A stretch of 64,000 nt of DNA from Aquabacterium lacunae (GTDB taxonomy: Bacteria > Pseudomonadota > Gammaproteobacteria > Burkholderiales > Burkholderiaceae_C), in contig NZ_SIXI01000002.1 of assembly GCF_004310865.1 (NCBI RefSeq), forward strand, positions 372,001-436,000. Direction: 5' to 3'. A model generated the notes under the pieces. It made no database searches, was not told the origin of the DNA, and saw nothing but the letters and a program-made list of their open reading frames with translations. The position numbers and the translations under genes were made by a program. Positions 1 to 9,756 of this stretch are shown here, piece by piece; position 1 is the first letter of the stretch; each line of letters opens with the position of its first letter.

Positions 1-604
1 CCGCGCCTGGAAGGCTTACACCATCGCCGCCAGCGGCGTTCGGGAAGGCCACAAGGTGCTCGACATTGCCGGTGGCACGGGTGATCTGTCGTTGGCGTTT
101 GCCAAACGGGTGGGTGAGCGCGGCATGGTCGTGCACACCGACATCAACGAGGCCATGCTGGGCACCGGGCGCGACCGCCTGGTCAACGCCGGCGTGATGC
201 TGCCCACCACGCTGTGCGACGCCGAAAAGCTGCCCTTCCCCAGCGACACCTTCGACATCGTCACGGTGGCCTTCGGCCTGCGCAACATGACCCACAAGGA
301 CGCGGCCCTGAAAGAGATGTGCCGCGTGCTCAAGCCGGGTGGTCGCCTGCTGGTGCTGGAGTTCTCCAAGGTGGCCAAGCCTCTGGAAAAGGCCTACGAC
401 TGGTACAGCTTCAAGCTGCTGCCCAAGATCGGCAAGGTGGTGGCCAATGACGAAGACAGCTACCGCTACCTGGCTGAATCCATCCGCATGCACCCTGACC
501 AGGCCACCCTCAAGACCATGATGAAGGACGCCGGTTTCGGACACGTCGACGTCCACAACATGACCGGCGGCGTGGTGGCCCTGCACATGGGCCTGAAGTG
601 CTGA
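1..604 (+). CDS. ubiE: Demethylmenaquinone/2-methoxy-6-polyprenyl-1,4-benzoquinol methylase UbiE (5' truncated)
   Basis: SAM-dependent C-methyltransferase of ubiquinone (and menaquinone) synthesis. The gene enters from the left edge; the reading frame starts at base 2 and about 200 residues are visible, so roughly the first 45-50 of a usual ~245-residue protein are missing. Seen in the sequence: WKAYTI near the edge, the SAM-binding motif [11 protein letters not shown], the motif [11 protein letters not shown], and the UbiE-typical ESIRMHPDQ followed by a C-terminus ending MGLKC. A MerR-type gene starts 13 bp after the stop on the same strand. The family assignment is firm; which quinone is the main substrate cannot be read from the sequence. 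Confidence 0.95.
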   Translation, partial: RAWKAYTIAASGVREGHKVLDIAGGTGDLSLAFAKRVGERGMVVHTDINEAMLGTGRDRLVNAGVMLPTTLCDAEKLPFPSDTFDIVTVAFGLRNMTHKDAALKEMCRVLKPGGRLLVLEFSKVAKPLEKAYDWYSFKLLPKIGKVVANDEDSYRYLAESIRMHPDQATLKTMMKDAGFGHVDVHNMTGGVVALHMGLKC

Positions 605-617
605 TCTGAGGGCTGCG

Positions 618-1451
618 GTGGTCCACACGCTCCTGAGCGTCACGGCACTGTCCAAGGCCACTGGCGTTGGCGTGCGCAACATCCGCGCGTGGCAGACGGC
701 CGGTCTGCTGCCGCCCCCATCCCTGCAGGGGCGGCGCGCCCTGTACAGCAGCCTGCACGCCCAGCGGGTGGAGCTGATCAAGGAGCTGCGCGGCCTGGGT
801 TTTGGCCTGGATGCCATCGGCGCCATGCTGGCCGAAGTGCCCATGACGGCCAACACCACGCAGTCGCTGGTCACCCAGATGTTTTCGCAGGGCTTCTTCC
901 AGGTCGAAAAGCCCGAGTACCGTACCCTGGAACAGCTGGCTTCTCACTGGGGTGAGCGTGCCACGCCCGAGCAGGTGGCGCAGCTCATCCGCAACGGTCT
1001 GTACCGCCAGGTCTCGCCCCCCGGTACGCCCTTGAACGAAGCGGTGTTCGAGGTGCTCAGCCCCAGCCTGTGGTCGATCGGCAAGCAGCTGGCCGACCTG
1101 CGCATGCCCATGAGCACCGTGCTGGGCCTGCAAGAGCGCCTGATCGAGCAGTGCCGCAGCCTGGCCAAGATGTATGTCGATCAATTCGTGGTCAGCATGG
1201 TGCAGCAGATCAGGCGCGAAACCGATTCACCCGAATTGCCACCCAGTGTGCTGAGGGGCATCCATCAGTTGATCGAACGCCTGCGCCCCATCGCGATCGG
1301 ATCGGTGTCAGCCGCCTTCCCGGTGGTGCTGCAGCAGGAATTCGACCGCGATGCGCTCGATCTGATCATGCAGCAACTGGCTCAGGCCTTCTCGGACGGC
1401 AACTCGCCAGAGGGCCCGACGCCAGGCACCGACCGCTCAGAGCCCGTCTGA
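618..1451 (+). CDS. MerR family transcriptional regulator
   Basis: 277-residue DNA-binding protein starting at GTG 618, with a GAGGG stretch just upstream. Residues ~7-75 form a MerR-type winged helix: LSKATGVGVRNIRAWQTAGLL is followed by an RALYSS wing and the RVELIKELRGLGFGLDAIGAML helix. The remaining ~200 residues lack the short cysteine/histidine metal-binding C-terminus of metal-sensing MerR proteins and look like a helical effector or oligomerisation domain, so the signal is unknown. It may be co-transcribed with ubiE. Its last 70 bp overlap the convergent flavin reductase-like gene, and both frames remain intact there. Confidence 0.85.
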   Translation: MVHTLLSVTALSKATGVGVRNIRAWQTAGLLPPPSLQGRRALYSSLHAQRVELIKELRGLGFGLDAIGAMLAEVPMTANTTQSLVTQMFSQGFFQVEKPEYRTLEQLASHWGERATPEQVAQLIRNGLYRQVSPPGTPLNEAVFEVLSPSLWSIGKQLADLRMPMSTVLGLQERLIEQCRSLAKMYVDQFVVSMVQQIRRETDSPELPPSVLRGIHQLIERLRPIAIGSVSAAFPVVLQQEFDRDALDLIMQQLAQAFSDGNSPEGPTPGTDRSEPV

Positions 1452-2020
1452 AAGAACTCGCCTCCGGCGATGTGATGCAGCATGTGCTGGGCAGGCTGCA
1501 AAGGCAACCAGCGCCCTGAGGCGTAAGCCCGGGCATCGGCCCACGCGGCCACCACCTCGGCCAGCACCAGGTCATGGCGCGCCAGCACCTCAGGCTCGGG
1601 CAGGCAACGGCATTCCAGCCAGGCCACGCACCCGGCCACCAGCGGGGCCCGCACCTGCTCGGCCCGGTGGGCCTGCAAGCCGGCATCCCGCCACTTGTCG
1701 AGCGTGCGGCCGGTTTCCGTGCCCACACGCCGCACGGCATCGGCCTGCCCCGCCACCGGCACGTTCAGCACGAACTCGCCAGAGGCTTCCAGCCACTCGC
1801 GCGTCAGCGTGTTGCGGTCGACCACCACAGCCACCTTGGGCGGGTTGAAATCCAGCGGCATGTTCCAGGCGGCAGCCATCACGTTGCATCGCTCGCCATG
1901 GGCAGTTGACACCAGCACCGTGGGGCCGTGGTTGATCAGACGGTAGGCCTGTGGCAGGGGCACCGGGGTCAGCCATTCGGGGCGGTCCAGCCAGACAGGA
2001 GAGGCGGTGGCGGTGTTCAT
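1382..2020 (-). CDS. Flavin reductase family protein
   Basis: About 212 residues; ATG at 2020 is preferred over an upstream in-frame extension that has no coding character. The fold is the FMN-binding split barrel of flavin reductase-like proteins: HGPTVLVSTAHGERCNVMAAAWNMPLDFNPPKVAVVVD is the typical opening, followed by a FVLNVP strand. Members reduce free flavins or act as flavin-binding oxidoreductases in the cytoplasm; the substrate here is unknown. It is divergent from the MaoC-Pta gene (start 2233) and convergent with the MerR gene, with a 70 bp tail overlap (1382-1451). Confidence 0.85.
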   Translation of the reverse strand: MNTATASPVWLDRPEWLTPVPLPQAYRLINHGPTVLVSTAHGERCNVMAAAWNMPLDFNPPKVAVVVDRNTLTREWLEASGEFVLNVPVAGQADAVRRVGTETGRTLDKWRDAGLQAHRAEQVRAPLVAGCVAWLECRCLPEPEVLARHDLVLAEVVAAWADARAYASGRWLPLQPAQHMLHHIAGGEFFQTGSERSVPGVGPSGELPSEKA

Positions 2021-2232
2021 GCCCGAAGTATGACAAGGCGCCGAGATGGCCCGCGCCGCATGGCTTTTGCGGCCAGAACGCCACACCGGTCACGGTGCAC
2101 TGTGGCGTGCGTGCCAAGGACTGACAGAAGTGCTTGACGTTCATGCACCCGCATGAAATGCTGCGCCGCAACATGACAGGCCACGGTCATGCCAAGCACT
2201 TCAAACCCACACGCGGACACACCCTCTTCGCC

Positions 2233-3663
2233 ATGAAACAAGCTCAGACCCTGCTGGAAAATCGCACCTACGACGAGCTCCAGCCCGGCGACAGCGCCAG
2301 CCTCACCCGCACCCTGACCCGTGAAGACATCGAGGTCTTCGCCATCCTGAGCGGTGATGTGAACCCGGCCCACCTGGACGACGCCTACGCCGCCCAGACG
2401 CCCTTCCACAAGGTGATCGCGCATGGCATGTGGGGTGGCACGCTGATCTCGACCATCCTGGGCACCCAGCTGCCCGGCCCCGGCACCATCTACGTGGGCC
2501 AGCAGCTGCGCTTTCTGCGTCCGGTCAGTGTGGGTGACGTCATCACCGTGACCGTGACGGTGCAGGAAAAGCGCGACAAGCACATGGTGCTGCTCGACTG
2601 CCTGTGCACCAACCAGGCCGGCAAGTCGGTGATCAGCGGCACGGCCGAAGTGATGGCTCCCACGCAGAAGGTGCGGCGTGAAAGTGCCCCGCTGCCCGAG
2701 CTGACCCTCACGCGCCACGAAGGCTTTGCCCGGCTGATGGCCCTGACCGCATCGCTGCCGGCCGTCGACTGCGCCGTGGTCTTTCCCACCACAGCCTGCA
2801 GCCTGCGTGCAGCCGTGGTGGCGGCACAGGCTGGCCTGGTGCGCCCCTGGCTGATCGGCCCGCGCGCCACCATCGAGGCCGTGGCCCGCGAAGCCGCCCT
2901 GCCACTGGCCGGCTGCGAATGGGTCGAAGCCGACACCGCCGAAGCCGCCGCAGAGCAGGCCGTGGCACTGGTGCAGGCCGGCAAGGTGCAGGCCATCCAG
3001 CAAGGCCAGATTGACGTGCGCCCACTGCTGCAGGCCGTGCTGACCCATGAAGGGGGCCTGCGCACCCAGGGTCGCATCAGCCACGCCGCGGTGGCCGACG
3101 TGCCGGGCTATGGACGCCCGCTGATCATCACCGACTCGGAAGTGCACATCCACCCCACGCTGGACGACAAACGCGACATCCTGAACAACGCCGCCGCCCT
3201 GGCCCGCCGCCTGGGCATGTCGCCCCGCGTGGCGCTGCTGTCGGCCACCCAGACGCTGAACACCAACCTGAGCTCGTCGATCGACGCCGCCGCACTGTGC
3301 AAGGCCTACGCACGCCAGAAGGGCGAGCACTTCGACATCGACGGCCCCCTGCCCTTCGACGCCGCCGTGAGCCCTGAGGTGGCCCGCCTGCGCCACCCTG
3401 GCTCCAGCGTGGCCGGTCGCGCCAACATCCTGCTGGCGCCCAACCTGGAAACGGCCAACCTGCTGGTCAAGCAGCTGGCGTACATGGGCCAGGCCGAAGT
3501 GGCCGGCCTGGTGCTGGGTGCCCAGGTGCCGATCCTGCTGTGCAACGACACCGACAGCGAGCGCAGCCACATCGCCTCGGCGGCCCTGGCCCTGCTGATG
3601 GCGCGCGGCGACGATGCCGTGGCCAGCGACAAGGGCTCGCCGGCTCTGCGTGTGGCGGCCTGA
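2233..3663 (+). CDS. Bifunctional MaoC-type enoyl-CoA hydratase / phosphate acyltransferase
   Basis: 476-residue fusion from ATG 2233; ATG/TTG codons up to 100 bp upstream are in frame but encode an atypical low-complexity lead. Residues ~1-150 are a MaoC-like hot-dog hydratase with the catalytic motif around DVNPAHLDDAYA and HGMWGG. Residues ~160-470 are a phosphate acetyl/butyryltransferase (PTA/PTB) domain, with GLVRPWLIGP, HPTLDDKRDILNNA, GPLPFDAAVS and RANILLAPNLETANLLVKQL. By family it could link R-hydroxyacyl/enoyl-CoA chemistry to acyl phosphates, or supply monomers for polyhydroxyalkanoate, but that role is inferred. A hairpin terminator follows at 3725-3754. Confidence 0.9.
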   Translation: MKQAQTLLENRTYDELQPGDSASLTRTLTREDIEVFAILSGDVNPAHLDDAYAAQTPFHKVIAHGMWGGTLISTILGTQLPGPGTIYVGQQLRFLRPVSVGDVITVTVTVQEKRDKHMVLLDCLCTNQAGKSVISGTAEVMAPTQKVRRESAPLPELTLTRHEGFARLMALTASLPAVDCAVVFPTTACSLRAAVVAAQAGLVRPWLIGPRATIEAVAREAALPLAGCEWVEADTAEAAAEQAVALVQAGKVQAIQQGQIDVRPLLQAVLTHEGGLRTQGRISHAAVADVPGYGRPLIITDSEVHIHPTLDDKRDILNNAAALARRLGMSPRVALLSATQTLNTNLSSSIDAAALCKAYARQKGEHFDIDGPLPFDAAVSPEVARLRHPGSSVAGRANILLAPNLETANLLVKQLAYMGQAEVAGLVLGAQVPILLCNDTDSERSHIASAALALLMARGDDAVASDKGSPALRVAA

Positions 3664-3724
3664 AGCACAGGCCTCTCCCGCCCCGATGCGAGCGAGGGCA
3701 TGATCAAGGCATGAGCTGGGCATG

Positions 3725-3754
3725 AAAAAAGCCGCTGCAGGGCAGCGGCTTTTC
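3725..3754. terminator. Bidirectional intrinsic terminator
   Basis: Perfect inverted repeat GCCGCTGC / GCAGCGGC with a two-base centre, flanked by six A on the left and T4 on the right. It can stop the MaoC-Pta transcript on the plus strand and the ilvC transcript on the minus strand (U-run from the A6). It sits between the two convergent stop codons, 3663 and 3798. A second small stem, ACCGAC/GTCGGT, lies at 3765-3778. Confidence 0.85.
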
Positions 3755-3797
3755 CCTGGGGCCCACCGACAGGTCGGTAGGCCGGCCAGCCAGGCGA

Positions 3798-5383
<1,586 letters not shown>

Positions 5384-5514
5384 GGAATCGTCCTTTCAGG
5401 CTCTTGAGTCAGGGGCCGGTAAGCCGCCTGCCGTGGCCGTGAAGCAGCGATGAACAAAGGGGGAACAGCGTCCCGGGCCACTCCACCTGTGGGCCCCCCA
5501 GGGGCTTGAGGCTT

Positions 5515-5572
5515 GACCCCGAGGCGACGTGCCGGCAAGCGCGGCGCCTGGGGCCCCGAGTGGCTCGGGGTC
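5515..5572 (-). other. Alternative hairpins in the ilvI-ilvH intergenic region
   Basis: Three GC-rich arms lie in the 207 bp between ilvI and ilvH: GACCCCGAG (5515-5523), CCCCGAG (5554-5560) and CTCGGGGTC (5564-5572). The third can pair with the second, giving a 7 bp stem and 3 nt loop, or with the first, giving 9 bp, so the two structures exclude each other. There is no T-run, so this is not a classical terminator. It could affect mRNA stability or relative expression of the subunits. No reading frame here looks coding. Confidence 0.4.
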
Positions 5573-5590
5573 TTGGCTTTCAGCGAGCGG

Positions 5591-7342
5591 TCACAGCTCC
5601 TCGGAGCCCAGCAGCATCTCGGAGATGCCCTTGCCGGCCTGCACCATCGGCCACACGTTTTCGGTGGGGTCGGTGCGGATGTCCAGGAACACGGAGCGGT
5701 CCTTGATCTTGATGGCTTCCTTGAGGGCGCCTTCGACATCGGAGGGGCGCTCGATCAGCATGCCCACGTGGCCATAGGCCTCGGCCAGCTTGACGAAGTC
5801 AGGCAGCGCGTCCATGTACGAGTGCGAGTAGCGGCCGCCGTAGTCCAGCTGCTGCCACTGGCGCACCATGCCCAGGTAGCGGTTGTTCAGCGACAGCACC
5901 TTCACCGGGGTGTTGTATTGCTTGCAGGTCGACAGCTCCTGGATGCACATCTGGATCGAGCCTTCGCCGGTGATGCAGAACACCTCGGCGTCGGGCTTGG
6001 CCAGCTTGATGCCCATGGCGTAGGGCAGGCCCACACCCATGGTGCCCAGGCCGCCGGAGTTGATCCAGCGGCGGGGCTCTTCGAACTTGCTGTACTGCGC
6101 GGCGAACATCTGGTGCTGGCCCACGTCTGACGTGATGTAGTAATCGGTGCCGGCGGTCAGCTCGGCCAGCTTCTCGACCACGTACTGCGGCTTGATGACG
6201 TCGTCAGAGGTCTTGTACTTCAGGCAGTCGCGCTTCTTCCACTCGTTGACCTGGTTCCACCAGGCCGCCAGGGCATTGGGGTCCGGGCGGGTGGTCGATT
6301 CCTTGATCTGGGCGATCATTTCCTGCAGCACGTCCTTCACATCACCCACGATGGGGATGTCGACCTTGACGCGCTTGGAAATCGACGAGGGGTCGATGTC
6401 GATGTGGATGATCTTGCGTTCGACCTGGGCGAAGTGCTTGGGGTTGCCGATCACGCGGTCGTCGAAGCGAGCGCCCACGGCAATGACCACGTCAGCGTTC
6501 TGCATGGTCATGTTGGCTTCGTAAGTGCCATGCATGCCCAGCATGCCCAAGAAGGTCTTGTCGGAGGCGGGGATGGCGCCCAGACCCATCAGGGTGCTGG
6601 TGCTGGGGTAGCCCAGCATGCCGACCAGTTCGCGCAGTTCATTGGAGGCTTCACCCAGGATCACACCGCCGCCGGTGTAGATGTAGGGGCGCTTGGCGGT
6701 CAGCAGCAGCTGCACGGCCTTGCGGATCTGACCACCATGGCCCTTGCGCACCGGGTTGTACGAGCGCATTTCCACCGTTTCGGGGTAGCGGAACGCGGTG
6801 GTCTTGAGCGAGACGTCTTTCGGGATGTCGACCACGACAGGGCCGGGGCGGCCGGTGCGGGCGATGTGAAAGGCTTTCTTCAAGGTCACGGCCAGGTCGG
6901 CCACGTCCTTGACGAGGAAATTGTGCTTGACGATGGGGCGCGTGATGCCGACGGTGTCGCACTCCTGGAAGGCGTCCAGGCCGATCGCGGGCGTGGGCAC
7001 CTGACCGGTGATGATCACCATCGGGATGGAGTCCATGTACGCGGTGGCGATGCCGGTGATGGCATTGGTCACACCGGGGCCGGAGGTCACCAGCGCAACG
7101 CCGACGTCGCCGGTGGCGCGCGCGTAGCCGTCAGCGGCGTGCACAGCGGCCTGTTCGTGGCGAACCAGCACGTGCTCGATGGTGTCCTGCTTGTACAGGG
7201 CGTCGTAGATGTACAGGACCGCGCCGCCTGGGTAGCCCCAGATGAATTTGACGTTTTCGGCCTGCAGGCAGCGGACGAGGATGTCCGAGCCGTTGAGGAT
7301 TTCAGCCGCACTGCCTTGTGCGTTGCCTTGAGACATGTCCAT
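5591..7342 (-). CDS. ilvI: Acetolactate synthase large (catalytic) subunit, ThDP-dependent (IlvI/IlvB)
   Basis: 583 residues from ATG 7342, chosen because GGAAAGG lies just upstream; the open frame reaches 7450 but the extra part is not family-like. The enzyme condenses pyruvate with pyruvate or 2-oxobutyrate. The ThDP family architecture is complete: N-terminal pyrimidine-binding domain with the catalytic-glutamate region HEQAAVHAADGYARATG, a central FAD/nucleotide domain (RFDDRVIGN), and a C-terminal PP domain with GEGSIQMCIQELSTC and a downstream NNRYLGMVRQWQ (the GDG-N motif). First gene of ilvI-ilvH-ilvC. Confidence 0.97.
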   Translation of the reverse strand: MDMSQGNAQGSAAEILNGSDILVRCLQAENVKFIWGYPGGAVLYIYDALYKQDTIEHVLVRHEQAAVHAADGYARATGDVGVALVTSGPGVTNAITGIATAYMDSIPMVIITGQVPTPAIGLDAFQECDTVGITRPIVKHNFLVKDVADLAVTLKKAFHIARTGRPGPVVVDIPKDVSLKTTAFRYPETVEMRSYNPVRKGHGGQIRKAVQLLLTAKRPYIYTGGGVILGEASNELRELVGMLGYPSTSTLMGLGAIPASDKTFLGMLGMHGTYEANMTMQNADVVIAVGARFDDRVIGNPKHFAQVERKIIHIDIDPSSISKRVKVDIPIVGDVKDVLQEMIAQIKESTTRPDPNALAAWWNQVNEWKKRDCLKYKTSDDVIKPQYVVEKLAELTAGTDYYITSDVGQHQMFAAQYSKFEEPRRWINSGGLGTMGVGLPYAMGIKLAKPDAEVFCITGEGSIQMCIQELSTCKQYNTPVKVLSLNNRYLGMVRQWQQLDYGGRYSHSYMDALPDFVKLAEAYGHVGMLIERPSDVEGALKEAIKIKDRSVFLDIRTDPTENVWPMVQAGKGISEMLLGSEEL

Positions 7343-7664
7343 GATGAAAGAACCTTTCCGAATTTCTCTAACGAAAAACGATCGGTGCCCCTCCTCGCAA
7401 CCCAGGGCCCTGAGGGCGCCCTGACTCACAGCTTCACGGTGACGGATCACCGCAAGGCTCGCCCTTGTGAGGCGGATTCGAAGCCTGCGCGGACTGCCAC
7501 TGCGAGCGTATCGCGCCGCAGCTCAGCCCAGATCGGGATGACGCAAAAACGCAGATTATCGCACCAAGCCCGGCTTTCGGGTGCATTCCGGGCGAATTCG
7601 CACGGACAAGGCATAATCCGGCCGCGTCGACGTCCTCACAACCGCCTCACGGCCTGCCCTGCCT
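7343..7664. promoter_or_regulatory. Divergent promoter region of the ilv operon and the sigma-factor operon
   Basis: 322 bp without a credible gene, separating ilvI (minus) from the sigma-factor gene (plus). The hexamer CATAAT at 7612-7617 could be a -10 for the plus-strand genes, with only a poor -35 upstream. I saw no leader peptide rich in branched-chain codons and no terminator, so classical ilv attenuation is not evident here. Confidence 0.4.
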
Positions 7665-8246
7665 TTGCCTGCTGCTCCGTCACCCGCAGACGAACTCGAT
7701 GAGTTCCTGGCCAGCGTGGAAAAGCGCGCGTTCAAGCGGGCGCTGTATGCCGTGCGCGATGAGGAAGCCGCCCTCGACATCGTGCAGGACAGCATGATCC
7801 GGCTCGTGACCAGCTACGCCGACCGGCCCGCCGCCGAGTGGCCCATGCTGTTCCAGCGCATCCTGTCGAACGCCACGCTGGACTGGTTCAGGCGCCAGAA
7901 AGTTCGCAATGCGGTGTTTCACACCATGAGCGATCTGGAAGCCACGGTGTCGGGCGATGGCGATGGCGATGTCGACCTGCTGGAAATCCTGGCGGTGGAG
8001 GCCCTGGGCACGGAAGGTGCTGAGGAAACCGCCAACCGCGGCGAGGTGCTGCGGATCATCGAAGAAGAAATTCAAAATTTGCCGGCGCGTCAACGCGAAG
8101 CGTTTCTGATGCGTTACTGGGAGGAACTGGATGTCGCAGAGACGGCTGCAGCCATGGGTTGCTCGGAGGGCAGCGTGAAAACGCATTGCTCCCGGGCCGT
8201 TGCTGCATTGGCCAAGGCCCTCAAAGGCCGAGGCATTGGCCTGTGA
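7665..8246 (+). CDS. RNA polymerase sigma-70 family (ECF-like) sigma factor
   Basis: About 193 residues. Region 2 is visible at ~15-75 (RALYAVRDEEAALDIVQDSMIRLV, then WPMLFQRILSNATLDWFRRQK). Region 4 is at ~125-185 (LPARQREAFLMRYWEELDVAETAAAMGCSEGSVKTH). An acidic GDGDGDVDLLE insert lies between them, and there is no region 1 or 3, as in ECF factors. The only reasonable start is TTG at 7665, so the true start is uncertain. It heads a five-gene plus-strand cluster. The next gene encodes a single-pass membrane protein and could be its anti-sigma factor (inference). Confidence 0.88.
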   Translation: MPAAPSPADELDEFLASVEKRAFKRALYAVRDEEAALDIVQDSMIRLVTSYADRPAAEWPMLFQRILSNATLDWFRRQKVRNAVFHTMSDLEATVSGDGDGDVDLLEILAVEALGTEGAEETANRGEVLRIIEEEIQNLPARQREAFLMRYWEELDVAETAAAMGCSEGSVKTHCSRAVAALAKALKGRGIGL

Positions 8247-8284
8247 TGTCACCAGACCCCGGCACCCACGACAGGACACGCACC

Positions 8285-8905
8285 ATGGACACCACTGGCA
8301 AGCCCCTCACCCCGGCCCAGGTTGAAGCCCTGGAGGCCCGTTTCGCCCTGCGACTGACGGCGCGTCTGGACGACAGCAGCGCGTCGGTCGGCCACGAGGT
8401 GTCCGAGCGTCTGCGTGTGGCCCGCATGCAGGCCGTGGCCGCAGCCCGCAATGTGCGGGCCACCCAGGCCGTGGTGGCCACAGCAGCAGCCCCCCTTCGT
8501 GCACCCCAGTGGCAACTGGCAGGGCCTGCCTCGGCAGGCAGCCCCGGCTTTGCCCGCCACATCGACCATGGCCGCCGCCTGGAAGACAAGCCCACCGGCT
8601 GGGGCTGGCGCATCGCCTCGGCCCTGCCGATCATTGCCCTGGTGGCGGGGCTCTGGGGCATCCACTGGTGGCAGCGGCAACAACAGGTCGATGCGGCAGC
8701 CGACATCGACATGGCCCTGCTGGCAGACGACCTGCCACCAGCTGCCTATGCCGACCCGGCCTTTGAAGAATTCCTGCGGGCTGGCTCGCCCATGCCGGCC
8801 GTGATGCCCGCAGAAGACACCCTGCCTCAAGGTGCTGACACCCCGAACGATGCGGGCGATGCCAGCGACACCGACGAATCTGCCACCGAAACCACCGAGA
8901 GCTGA
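8285..8905 (+). CDS. DUF3619-like single-pass membrane protein (candidate anti-sigma factor)
   Basis: 206 residues from ATG 8285. An alternative ATG at 8246 overlaps the sigma gene's stop as TGATG and would add 13 residues, suggesting translational coupling. The N-terminal ~110 residues are cytoplasmic-like and helical, a transmembrane helix follows at ~115-137 (ASALPIIALVAGLWGIHWW), then a short segment with the family-typical ADDLPPAAYADPAFEEFL and an acidic Asp/Thr/Glu tail. The domain is of unknown function. An anti-sigma role is inferred only from topology and position directly after a sigma gene. Confidence 0.8.
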   Translation: MDTTGKPLTPAQVEALEARFALRLTARLDDSSASVGHEVSERLRVARMQAVAAARNVRATQAVVATAAAPLRAPQWQLAGPASAGSPGFARHIDHGRRLEDKPTGWGWRIASALPIIALVAGLWGIHWWQRQQQVDAAADIDMALLADDLPPAAYADPAFEEFLRAGSPMPAVMPAEDTLPQGADTPNDAGDASDTDESATETTES

Positions 8906-8911
8906 GCCCCG

Positions 8912-9700
8912 ATGCCCCTGAACGCCTGGATCGCCCTGCCCCTGACTGCCCTGGCCCTGTGCGCCGGGCTGGTGGCTTCGGCCTGGGCGACAGGCTCGGC
9001 ACACGCCAGACCCGACGCCAACACAAACGCCGCCGGCGCACCTCGCCAGGACAACGAGTGGCTGCGCCTGGGGGCCCAGGAGCGCACGGTTCTGGCGCCC
9101 CTGGCGTCTCAATGGGGCCAGATGAGCGACGATGTGCAGGACAAGTGGATCGGCGTGGCCCGCCGCTACCCGACCCTGTCGGCCGATGGCCAGGCCCGCG
9201 TGCGCGACCGCATGAAAGCCTGGTCGGCCGCCTCCCCGACCGAGCGGAACGAGGCGCGCCTGCGCTTCCAGAAAGCCCGCGAACTGGCACCGGCCGAGCG
9301 CCAGCAGAAGTGGGAGGCCTACCAGGCCTTGCCCGCCGACAAGAAAGCCGAGTTGCTGGAGCAGGCCAAGGCCAAACAGGCCGCGGCCAACCCTTCGGCC
9401 CCCTCCCCCGGGCAACGTCAGGCGGCCATGCCTGACCGCAAGACCAACCTGGTGCCGACCACCCCGACACCGCAGGCGGCCGCCCGCAAACCGGTGTCAG
9501 CCGCCGTGGTCAAGGCGGGCCCTGGCGCCACCACCCAGCTGATGACCCAATCGGCACCCAAACCACCGCTGTACCAGCACAGCGGCCTGCCCAAGATCGC
9601 GGCCACCAAGCCATTTGTCGACCCGCAGACCATGCTGCCCAAGAAGGGGCCGCAAAGTGCGGGCATGACGCCTGTGGCAACATCGAGTCCCAGCCCCTGA
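8912..9700 (+). CDS. DUF3106-like exported helical protein
   Basis: 262 residues, starting 6 bp after the previous stop. Residues 1-26 look like a Sec signal peptide (IALPLTALALCAGLVASAWA). Residues ~48-155 contain repeated short helices with the pattern L-x-P-L-x-x-x-W and S/T/P-x-x-x-R/K (APLASQWGQMSDDVQDKW, RYPTLSADGQARVRDRMKAW, ASPTERNEARLRF), characteristic of DUF3106. The last ~100 residues are Pro/Ala/Lys-rich and probably disordered. Likely periplasmic. By analogy with sigma systems that have a periplasmic sensor it could sense the signal for the adjacent sigma factor; this is inference. Confidence 0.8.
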   Translation: MPLNAWIALPLTALALCAGLVASAWATGSAHARPDANTNAAGAPRQDNEWLRLGAQERTVLAPLASQWGQMSDDVQDKWIGVARRYPTLSADGQARVRDRMKAWSAASPTERNEARLRFQKARELAPAERQQKWEAYQALPADKKAELLEQAKAKQAAANPSAPSPGQRQAAMPDRKTNLVPTTPTPQAAARKPVSAAVVKAGPGATTQLMTQSAPKPPLYQHSGLPKIAATKPFVDPQTMLPKKGPQSAGMTPVATSSPSP

Positions 9701-9756
9701 GCTTCATCGGGGCACCCGCCCCGTGACCCGGTGCACCCTGGTGCACACTGCCGCGC

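Noticed and set aside
2017-3723. Minus-strand open frame opposite the MaoC-Pta gene
   Set aside because: It is an antisense shadow overlapping the terminator and the flavin reductase start; no domain.
7343-7664. ilv leader peptide attenuator
   Set aside because: No short frame rich in Leu, Ile or Val followed by a terminator was visible upstream of ilvI.
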